Shown here piece after piece: positions 55,501-64,000 of a stretch of DNA of 64,000 nucleotides. This DNA is from Chalciporus piperatus (Eukaryota; Basidiomycota; Agaricomycetes; Boletales; Boletaceae): contig JBBPTG010000059.1 in the NCBI GenBank assembly GCA_038093975.1, positions 1 to 64,000 on the forward strand, read 5' to 3'. A model generated the notes under the pieces. The model was not told where the DNA came from and made no database searches. It worked only from the letters and a program-made list of their open reading frames with translations. The position numbers were made by a program, and so were the translations under genes. Numbering within the stretch: position 1 is the stretch's first letter; every line of letters starts with the position of its first letter.

Positions 55501-56886
55501 CTCACGTCGTCCCTCGCCGTAGATGCGTTTTCAGCTTGCCTTCGTCACGGAGATCTCGCTGGCGCTGTCGAGCTTCTGGAGCAAGGTCGAGGTGTTTTCT
55601 GGAGTCAACTGTTCCGCCTTCGTTCCCCAATTGACGACGTCATTGCCTCCGGCGAGTCTGGAAAGAAGTGGGCAGAGCCATTCACTCAACTAACCTCACT
55701 CCTCCGAAACATCCTTGATTCACCTCCCACCTCTCAGCACGACCAGGGATTGCATCTTAACCTTCAGTTGCAAGATGTCGTGACTCAGATTCGCACATTA
55801 CCTGGACTATCTCGATTTCTCCTGCCTTCGCTCTTCTCGGATCTCCGCGAGGCTGCCATTGGAGGACCCGTCATCATCGTAAACGCAAGCGTGTATAGCT
55901 GCGATGCGCTCATCGTTCTACATGACCAAGACCCCATCCATATCCCTCTCCCCATCACCCGATCGCACGTCTCAGACCTCGCGTCTCACCTTCGTGATCT
56001 CACCCAGCTTTCCAAAACCAATGATGTGACGAGAGACCTCGCTTTCGTTCTACGTGAACTTTGGGAGTTGGTCGTGTATCCCATCGTGGAGGTCCTTCAA
56101 GACTTTCACCCTCACAAATCGCGTATTTGGTGGTGTCCGACCGCCGAGTTCTCAATCCTACCTTTACATGCCGCTGGGGCATACAGGAAGGGAGGGTCAA
56201 TTCTATCCGACCTCTATGTTTCGTCGTACACGCCGACGTTAACCGCACTCATCCGTGCTCGACTGCAACCCGATCCAACCCCCAAACGTGAGCGTTTCGT
56301 GGTTGTTGGTCAATCTCAAGCACACGGAGAGAAGGACCTCGTCTCTGTCACCATGGAGCTTGCGAACATAACGCAGCGTCTCGCGCCGATCGCAACGGTT
56401 ACGCGCATCGAAGGATGGGATGCGAAGGTGGCCAGGGTCATCGAAGCACTGAGGAAGAACGAATTCGTCCACCTTGCCTGTCATGGCATCCTCAACCGAG
56501 AACGACCATTCGAGTCTGCTTTCGCTCTGGGCGATGGACACTTGAAGATCGAGGACGTCATGCGATACGACATGCGAAACGCACGGTTCGCGTTTTTGTC
56601 CGCTTGTCATACCACCGTCGGAGATGAGGAGAGTCCGGACGAAGGAATCCATCTCGCGGCGGCGATGCAGTTTGCGGGGTTTCGGTCCGTCGTTGGCACG
56701 ATGTGGGCCGTAGAGGACGCACATGCGAGCAGGATAACGGAACTGTTTTATGATAACTTGGTAGGCGATTCTGGGCGTCTTGACCATACCAGTGCGGCGT
56801 TGGCGTTGCACAGGACGATGAGGAGCACGAGCTTGGCGAGGATACCCTTTGATCAACGGATACTTTTTATACACATCGGTACTTAA
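52542..56886 (+). CDS. TPR-CHAT caspase-like protein with hydrophobic N-terminus
   Basis: Exons 52542-52733 and 52792-56886 (GTACGT ... CTCTAG, phase 0) give 1428 residues. Residues about 10-35 and 86-140 contain several hydrophobic segments (VVGVFLIYFPVANAL, WATVFWVAWTTLEAIYW, LLGMVITIF), likely membrane helices. About 17 tandem TPR-type repeats of about 44 residues follow (consensus DLDEAIALHRDALELRP). The C-terminal CHAT domain (about 1110-1428) has the catalytic His in HLACHG (His1295) and Cys in FLSACHT (Cys1336), with the VVGTMWAVED strand after it. CHAT proteins are caspase-clan peptidases; bacterial TPR-CHAT proteins cleave partner proteins in immunity. The substrate and link to the upstream NACHT gene are inference. 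Confidence 0.88.
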
Positions 56887-56955
56887 ACAAGGCACTTCAG
56901 AAAATCTAAGCAATCTATGTAAAGGTTTTGGGCCCGCACATTTTTAACTGATGCC

Positions 56956-57625
56956 ATGGCCATGGATGCCCACAACCCTATCGTCGAGTACCCCCAGCCC
57001 CACAGGACCCTAGTCACGCTCGACATCCAGAGTGATTGTAAGTCTCAACTTTTCGATTCACGATGGCAGGGCCAGTGCAGCCTGTAATACCTCCAACCAG
57101 GGGCCGATTTTGTCTCCCTCCGGCTTCATCATTCCAGACCCGTTTTACCCTTTCCCCGACAAGACCGTACTAGCGTGAAGTGGGGCAAGGAGAATAGCCA
57201 GAACTACCAAACACTCAGGCACTACCAATACACTCGTTCGGAACGAGTGCTTGCAATGCTTACCCATCGCCAGATTAGCCGTTATCAATGACGGTTCGCC
57301 CATCGACTTCTCCATCGCTCACGGAAGCGACAGTGCTTCACCAGGGAAAGGAAGGGCTGAAGTAGGCTTCATGGAGCAGGTGTGTATCTCCCCGATGTTC
57401 GACCGACAAACCTGGACTTGAATCACTCACACTGGATCCTCAGAACAGCTACCTGAACGATTCAAACACCGGTGCGCTCTCTCCGCGCCACGCCACGCTT
57501 CCCTCGACTGACGAGCGTGTTTTGACAGATAACGTGTGGAACACCAAGTGGTTCTACCAGAAGCCGGTCTCTAGGATCCCGCAGTCTACCAGGATGAACC
57601 TCATGCGCGAGGCTCACGCCCGGTG
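56956..57625 (+). pseudogene. Broken gene of unknown family
   Basis: Exon-like pieces separated by consensus introns: MAMDAHNPIVEYPQPHRTLV..., then ADFVSPSGFIIPDPFYPFP ending in a TGA near 57176, then in another frame LAVINDGSPIDFSIAHGS ... GRAEVGFMEQ, NSYLNDSNT and DNVWNTKWFYQKPVSRIPQS, ending at TGA 57623-57625. The pieces keep coding character (phase-compatible GT-AG introns), but frames do not join without a frameshift between about 57170 and 57280. I do not recognise the family. Confidence 0.45.
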
Positions 57626-58134
57626 AGACCGTATCCTCAGGGATTACTTGGAAGAGATCGGTGTCATCAAGTGGTTGTGCCAGTGAGCGTCAGATTCCAA
57701 TTCTCCCTCGCAGCACCCATAGAGAAAGTTTTGCAACGAATAGTCTATGCTTTCCCGCTCGTCCGTATGTGCCTTCCAAGTTTGTCAAGTTTGCTGCTTC
57801 GGTATTGTCCACTGTCGACGTCGTTGTAAATTTGAAAACCATGAACAATGATTTAGACGACAACATAACCACTCAAAAGACATCCCGAACAACTACGATA
57901 CTCGTCAAAACATCCAGGAGAATAGTTGTAAGGGCCTGTTCGAGATGGCCAAATGCGACTATATATTTTTCTCGCTTGAACAACGTCGATGCCGACATAT
58001 CTTTGTCGTTGTCTTCGCGAACTCGGAGCTAGACCGTGATTTTTACGACAGACTCGGGCCTGTGGCTGATTTTCTGAAATGCAGAACGTTTTTTGCGTAA
58101 TGTCGGACTGACCCAGACCACAGGGTCCTCCATG
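57626..58134. other. Intergenic, upstream of the hydrophobin
   Basis: No gene seen; moderately AT-rich. Confidence 0.4.
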
Positions 58135-58142
58135 TATAAAAG
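58135..58142 (+). promoter_or_regulatory. TATA box of the hydrophobin gene
   Basis: TATAAAAG about 80 bp upstream of the ATG at 58223, consistent with a strongly expressed secreted-protein gene. Confidence 0.7.
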
Positions 58143-58222
58143 AGCAGCCAGAGCGACATCTAACCCCAGGCTCACAACTCATCCTCTGCTTTATTCTGCA
58201 ACTCATTCCTCTATCAACCAAC

Positions 58223-58662
58223 ATGTTCGCTCGTGTCTTCGCCCTCCTTCCCCTTGCGCTCCTCGCCTCTGCTTCGCACCTTGAGGCACGCGACCAGTGC
58301 AGCGGTGGCTCGATCAGCTGCTGCAACAGTGTCCAGACGGTACATTGACCGATCTTCTTTTTCCGTGAACTCGATTAACGCTGTTCTGTGACTCAGGTTT
58401 CCCAGGCCAGCGGCTTGCTCGGGGTATTGGATCTCCTCCAGGCAGCTCAGAGTGCTGGTGGTCTCGTCGGGACGACCTGCTCGCCGGTCACTGCCGTTGG
58501 CACTGGCCAAGGTTGCGCTGCTCAACAACAATCCGTATGCTGCACGAACAACCAATTCGTAAGTATTTTGTCACAGGCTACACTGAGTTTATTGGGCACT
58601 CAATCTCGTTGTAGAACGGGCTCGTCAACGTTGGTTGCACTCCTATCAACCTCAATGCTTAG
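58223..58662 (+). CDS. Class I hydrophobin
   Basis: Exons 58223-58339, 58397-58558 and 58615-58662 (phase 0 introns, donors GTACAT and GTAAGT) give 108 residues. Signal peptide MFARVFALLPLALLASASHL. The eight-cysteine pattern is C(QCSGG)-CC(SCCNS)-C(TCSPV)-C(QGCAA)-CC(VCCTN)-C(VGCTP). Spacing of about 30 or more residues between the first CC and the fourth Cys indicates class I. Secreted amphipathic protein that self-assembles at air-water interfaces and coats hyphae. The three-exon layout and TATA box look ordinary for basidiomycete hydrophobins. Confidence 0.95.
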
Positions 58663-60036
58663 GGTTTGAGGATTGCACTAGTTGGTTAGGATGGACACGG
58701 TTGTTCTCAGCCCCTTTGGGCTGCGCGTTTGTTTCCTAGTATACCCATCCCTCCACCCAATAGACATGTTTTGAAATCATTGTGTCAGAGCAGTGACCAC
58801 CACGAGGTAGCTACAGATCTTGAGCTCGTTGGAATTATTGTTCATGATCATCAGGATGAGTCTCTCATGCAGTGAGGTGACTGACGACTATAGTTGCAAG
58901 ATTTATCTGTGCAACATGCATGACTTCGCTCACCTGAGGGGATAATCGTTGGAAATGTTCACGACGATGATTGGAGACATAACATTGTATCAACATTGTA
59001 GCCGACGGGTAAGGGACGCACAAGGGGAACAAATGACGCAATGATCAGCGTGCATCGTCTCGTGTGTGATGCACTTGCGAGTTAACCTTTCTTCGGGTGT
59101 GTGCGAGTCCTCCGCTGATGTTATTCCCCCCATGCAGCGCTTTCCAAGGCGCTGCCTTGCTGCTACGCTATTCCGTGAACTTTCGCGTTTGGATCGGTCG
59201 GTCTCGGCGGGACTCTGTAAGCATTGATTGACAGGTCGCCCGTGTATCGATCAGCGCAATATGTCAAGCTGGAATCTAGAGTGCGTTCGTTCGTTCGTTC
59301 GAAGTTCGGTGGGACCCTTGCGACACAGGTCACCGACGGAAAATGTTTAGAGATAAATCTCGCCACACCTCTATCATTGATCGGGGAGAATGAAAATGCC
59401 AGATCCTCGATAGTAGTATTCTGGATCCGTATCTCGCGGAACATCCCTAGCGTCGATGGACAGGGCTGGCAAGATCCGGCCAACGACAGAACCCCTTGGA
59501 GAGACCCGGAGTCTCGAGCAACGAGACCGTGAGCGCGGGCGTTTCAACCCGATGTGGAGACGATATGACTCCAATATCGAGATACCACATGGTTGCGACA
59601 AGGTAAAGTTTAATCGACGCAGTCAACTTACGAGCGAATGATCCGACTCGACATCAAACAAAGAAACTTACTTTCACGCTCAAGCTTCGTGTTCACTGCT
59701 CTTCATGATGGACTCTTGGTGCCAATTTGACGTTCTTGACGGACCTTCCAGGCTTTAGATCACTCCAGCTAAAGGAGAAAGAACACGTGTTACCAACGAG
59801 CAGAGTTCATGATAAAACGTAGCCAAGGATACATCGTCATCACCATCGTCATCATGGCGTTTCCATACTTTCCTTCAGGGTGGTTGACTGGGAGGGAGGT
59901 TCTCGGCCGCTTGAAGCGTCCACAGACTAATCTCGTCATGCGCCAATTTGCTCCATCGGGCGTACACCTAGAAAACGAGAGGTCGCGTGAGAGAGGACAA
60001 CAATATGCGTTCAAACACCCAACCGGGCGGATGTGG
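58663..60036. other. Intergenic, about 1.4 kb, no gene seen
   Basis: 3' flanks of the hydrophobin and of NNF1 converge here. Open frames (e.g. 59163-59483 minus, 59456-59641 plus) show no conserved motif. Nothing repetitive beyond a short gttcgttcgttcg run at about 59286. Confidence 0.4.
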
Positions 60037-60826
60037 CTACCGCCTGATGGATACCGCAAAATGAAAGACACGAACGTCGTCCAAAATGTTCAACATCTCT
60101 GTCGTCTTCGCATCCGCGTCCCGCCGTCGATCGATGTGTGCCTTTGTCTGTTCGTACAGTGCCTCGTTTTCCTCTTCCAACTGTCCACCGCCGTAAAATC
60201 AATCACAGTGAACGAGTGTGTGTTCGCGTCATCCCGAGTCCGAACCCCGTGTACGATAAGTAAAACGCAAGAAAGAAAGAAAAAGACGGTGGAAAGTACT
60301 TACGCTCTTCAACGTCGCCTTCAGCCGCTCCACCTCCGCCTCCAACACCGGTACCACCCTCGCACGTACGGCAGCACGCGGTTCCAAATCCTCCCTCCAT
60401 ACACCCTTCCCGCTCATCTCACCCCGTTGTTTACGCGCCCGTGCCTCTGTCACGACAGCATGAAGAACATTGATATTATCTCTGACGTTGAAATCCCGGA
60501 AGAGCGTCTCGCAGCTTGCCTGCAAATGTCATAGCGGACGTGTCTGGGTGTGGGGTGAGAAGACATACGTGGATCTGATCTTCCATGTGGCGAGATATGG
60601 TGTTAAATATGCCCTCTGCACCGTGAGGCTCTTCTTCACACCACAATGCGAAACATTCCTGAAAGTCCTCGTATCTGGGGACGTGGACGTGGACTCAATT
60701 TAGCGTGGATGTTTGGAAAGAGTGACTGAGGACGTACGTCCATTTGTGGGCAGCGCGGTTGATGGCGAGCTGGAGTGCGGAATGGAACTGTGTCCATCGT
60801 TTACTGTCTGCAGGGGGTTTGGTCAT
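60037..60826 (-). CDS. NNF1: Kinetochore protein Nnf1 (MIND complex)
   Basis: Start MTKPPADSKRWTQFHSALQ at 60826. Four exons join in phase (HKWT | YEDFQECFALWCEEE via GTACGT/CCCCAG; then RHMEDQIH | ASCETLFRDFNVRDNI; then KATLKS | LEEENEALYEQ) and stop at TAG 60037-60039, giving about 200 residues. Hallmarks are FALWCEEEPHGAEGIFNTIS, NVRDNINVLHAVVTEAR and WREDLEPRAAVRARVVPVLE with a following coiled coil, as in Nnf1/PMF1. It forms the Mtw1/MIND complex linking inner kinetochore to Ndc80. An upstream in-frame extension exists but lacks conservation. Confidence 0.88.
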
Positions 60827-61690
60827 GGTGGTCGCGAGTAACTTCAAGTTGGACCTCAATTGAGATTGAGATGGACATGAATCTTGAACGCGTCGTAAGT
60901 CAGGTGATCTCTGGGAACCAATCATATCGCATCTTTTATGTAGCCAGTGCGAGTGGCGGCCTGTCTGTGGCTTGGCAGTCTCTCGGGAATCAGCAGAGAA
61001 CACGTTGCGGATGGTGCAATTTTAGTCTCTGAACTACCGGGGTTGTTCCACACAGCACTGAAGGTACTGAACAGTGAACTTGTCTATACATAATTGACGA
61101 AACCATAGGTGTCAGTAACGCTTACGTGCCTACTTGTGCCCGTGTTCCTGAAAAGTGCAAAGTTTCGGTCTAGCCAACATGTAGCGATTCGGCGCTGAGC
61201 TATTCGTTATCGATGGTGATGCATATATCAACTTGGATACCAGGCCCTTGGAAACGAGTGGTGTGCATGTGATAGTTGGTCTAAGAGGGTGCAGAGATGG
61301 CAGTCCGTCCGCAGAGATATTCATCCCGTTGGAAGTCTGACCGTGCTTGTTCCGTCGGATTAATGGAATCAAAGATGAGCTGTACGATGCTATTACCGTA
61401 AGCCCAAGTCCTGCGAGAAGAGAGGCTGGTCTGGTCCCTTGTGGGACGTTGACCAACGGCGTTTGACGTCGAGGTGGGAATAATTTAGGTTGGAGATGCT
61501 GTTTCGCGGAGATGGGGGTAAGGATGTGCCGTGGATGAGATCGGGAGGAATTGCCAAAATTGCGGATCGAGATCCCGATCTCGGCATGTCATATCTCCAC
61601 TAAGCAAACCACTAAGCCAAGTCTCCTTTCCGTCCAGTATTTACATCTCCATCATTTCGGATCCGTTTCTCCCTTCTTTCAACACCGACA
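60827..61690. other. Divergent promoter region between NNF1 and the G-alpha gene
   Basis: About 860 bp with no gene I can support. Frames such as 61130-61456 (minus) lack motifs. Confidence 0.4.
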
Positions 61691-63880
61691 ATGAGACCCT
61701 CCACCCCAGACGACACCTGGTCAGCAACCTTCAGACCATCCGCGAAAGAATCAGTGGAAGAAAAAAAGGAACGTCTCGCTCGGCAGCAAGAAGCAGCCAG
61801 GATATCAAAGGAAATCGATGATACCATCGAAAAGTCAAGGAAACTCTACGAGAGGAGGAAAAAGGCAATCAAGGTTCTTCTTCTCGGCACGTCCTCTTCC
61901 ATTCCATCTGCCTTGTTCTCATTCTCTCCAGGCCAAGCCGAGTCTGGCAAGTCCACGATGCTGAGAAGTGAGTGCCCTCGTTTGTCATCTCTTCCCAGCC
62001 TCACACGTACCCAGACTTTCAACTCGCCTTTTGTCCGACTTACTTCCATCGGGAGATTCCTATTTGGAAGATCATCATCCAGCTTAATCTCATTGGGTAT
62101 GCTCAGTGCCCAGTCACTTCGTTCCCTTCTCACTCTCCCCCAGCTCAGTCAAGCGGCTTCTGACCATCATCGACGACGAACTCGACCCCCAAGCGGCCAA
62201 GTATGGTCCACGCCTCCTCTCCAAATCACCTTCAGATGGTCCTGCTACTCTCATGCTCACCCCTGGGGAAGACGCTCTCGACGCTAACAAAAAACCCGAG
62301 ACATCACCGACACCTGCCTCACGCGCCACAACTCGGAGTTCATCTCGCTCTCGACATGAGGAGCAGACCTCTGATCCCCCCCTGACACAAGCTCACTCCT
62401 CTCTCCGCCTGCGTCTCCTGCCCCTACTCAGCATAGAGACAAACCTCGCACGTCAACTCCTCCCTGAATTCGGCGGTGAATCGCCACCCATTTATGCATC
62501 TACCGGTTGGGCAAAGTGGGCTTCCGGTGGCGGTGACGTAGCTGCCAGCGGTTTCATCCTCGGAAGCTCGGAAGTTTGTGTCCGCGCCGGAAGTGCTTGG
62601 AAATCTGTTCTCGAACGTGTCACCGGTATGACGCGTTCCGCTTCAGGTCAAGCTCCAGATGCACCAGAGGACGCTTCTTATGTGGATGAATCCTTGGCAC
62701 AGCCAATCGACTCGAGCGAAACTCACGGCCACTTAGCCAAGAAGGGAGTCCGCACCCTCCGTCCGCATCCATCAGATCCAACCCCTCTTCTTGAAGCCTT
62801 GGCGCCTGATATCGACGCTCTCTGGACAGATCCCGCCATCCAGGCATTGCTGAAACGCAAGGGTGTGCGGATGGAGGACAGCGCTGGATTCTTCTTGAAC
62901 GATGTTATGCGGATAGGAAAACCAGGCTGGCAACCAGGCATAGGTTTGTGTTTTGACCTCTGAGTATCCTTCCTCTAACGATTCCTACAGATGACATCGT
63001 TCGTGCAAGACTGCGAACATTTGGAGTAGAGGAACACAGATTTCTCGTGGATAATGGTCTGTGTCCCTGCTTTCGTTGTCATCCTCGGCTTACACTAGAT
63101 ATCAGATTCGGAATGGTTGATCTACGATGTTGGGGGCAGTCGTGGTTCCAGGCACAAATGGGTGCCTTACTTCGACGATGGTGCGTCTTCTGCCTCGATT
63201 TTGACAGGAAACTAATCTGGTCGCGCGTCTAGTCCAAGCCATTATATTCCTAGCGCCTCTCGTATTCAACCAGGTGCTCGATGAGGACAGGATGATCAAC
63301 CGCCTGGTATGACTTCGCGACCGGCTTCTCTTGTGTCGTGTCTGACGTCTTCTACAGGAAGACTCGATTTCTCTATGGAAACAAGTTTGCTCAAATCCTC
63401 TTCTCGCACGTGCCAATGTCATCCTCTTCCTGAATAAGATGGACATTCTGGAATCCACACTCAAGGCTGGGATCCAGGTTAAAACATACGTGCCCAGCTA
63501 TGGCTCGCAACCAAACGAGCTCCCAAACGTGGTCAAATGTACGTGCGATGATATTGTTTTGCTCTTTTGGGTCGCTGAGGGTAGCATATCACCATAGATT
63601 TCCGAGACAAGTTCCGGGCGTACCATGTACGTTGACTTCCATTTGACATGCACAGCATCGGAACATAGCTAATTGAACCTAATCAGAAACGACTTTCACC
63701 GAAGCAACGGACGTTCTTTTGTCACGAGACATCTGCTATCGTGCGTGGTCCTCTTCACCAGCCCCTACCGTGCTTCTTGCTGATGATTTTCTATAGGACA
63801 CGGAAGCCACTCAGGCTGTCCTGACAGGTGTCCGAGAAGGCATCCTGCGGAACCACCTCGAGAAGCTCAGCGTCATCTAA
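61691..63880 (+). CDS. Atypical G-protein alpha subunit
   Basis: Exon 1 is 61691-61886 and exon 2 starts at 61932; the first intron needs a GC donor (G|GCACGT ... CTCCAG). Further introns follow to TAA at 63878-63880. Motifs: P-loop GQAESGKSTML; switch I RARLRTFGVEEHRF with the arginine and threonine kept; switch II DVGGSRGSRHKW, where the usual glutamine of DVGGQ is serine (codon 63138-63140); NKMD; and TSAIDT in place of TCATDT. The helical domain is enlarged by a Ser/Thr/Pro-rich insert (about 62250-62400) and conserved FGGESPPIYASTGWAKW. It should bind GTP and couple to receptors, but hydrolysis may be slow. No N-terminal MGxxxS myristoylation motif. Confidence 0.88.
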
Positions 63881-64000
63881 ATTATAGATTAAACTCAACT
63901 CCAGGTTTATTTATGCCGAGGTGGTGGCAGTCCATCTGCGCTCCTACTCGGCCCCGCCCACGCACGCAGGCTGTTCATATCCCTCATCCAGTCGCTCGTT

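Noticed and set aside
46659..56886. A gasdermin-like or HET-domain partner in the receptor/protease cluster
   Set aside because: I looked for such a gene on both sides of the pair and saw none; the neighbouring broken gene has no such features.
59163..59483. 106-residue minus-strand frame between hydrophobin and NNF1
   Set aside because: No motif, no splice-linked exons and no recognisable promoter.

Overview
This window is nuclear DNA of a basidiomycete fungus, most probably an Agaricomycete. The protein-coding genes carry many short (about 50-70 bp) GT-AG introns. The gene set is typical of that class: a class I hydrophobin, expanded F-box families, NACHT/ankyrin STAND proteins, TPR-CHAT proteins, a divergent G-alpha and a PARP-E2 fusion. 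I cannot name the species from the sequence.

Layout. (1) 1-7.06 kb is repetitive: the 5' part of a Ty3/gypsy-type element on the minus strand (LTR, gag, start of protease), then about 3.8 kb without convincing genes. That stretch is built from inverted CAGT-rich minisatellites, a roughly 70-bp tandem repeat, GC-rich hairpin units of about 146 bp and a second LTR-like block. (2) 7.1-21.1 kb is an accessory region made by duplication. A small gene family whose proteins carry a PD-(D/E)XK-like signature occurs three times (7.25, 13.87 and 19.15 kb). The first two lie in the arms of a large inverted repeat whose loop holds an F-box gene. A block of F-box gene, nuclease-like gene and small unknown gene is then repeated in direct orientation, with decay in the second copy. 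(3) 21.1-24.6 kb has two identical intron-containing tRNA-Glu(CTC) genes in diverged duplicated flanks, plus gene debris. (4) 24.6-38.5 kb is mostly conserved genes: a single-pass membrane protein, a PARP-UBE2Q-like fusion, an acetamidase/formamidase, the mismatch-repair MutL homologue PMS1/PMS2, and a gene with a nucleotidyltransferase-like signature divergently arranged from PMS1. (5) 39.5-46.2 kb has a broken WD40 gene, an F-box/LRR-like gene and a divergently transcribed bromodomain gene. The 3' end of the bromodomain gene has been copied, inverted, onto the 3' end of the F-box gene. (6) 46.7-56.9 kb holds two very large genes head to tail: a NACHT-ankyrin STAND protein and a TPR-CHAT protein with a hydrophobic, probably membrane-inserted N-terminus. 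(7) 57-64 kb has a broken unknown gene, a class I hydrophobin, the kinetochore protein Nnf1 and an atypical G-protein alpha subunit.

The most interesting candidates are the NACHT-ankyrin/TPR-CHAT pair, which could be a fungal recognition and protease-execution module, and the multiplying PD-(D/E)XK-like family, one copy of which keeps an open frame but has lost its catalytic residues. Gene models come from reading splice sites and frames by eye. Exon junctions are given only where phase and consensus agree.
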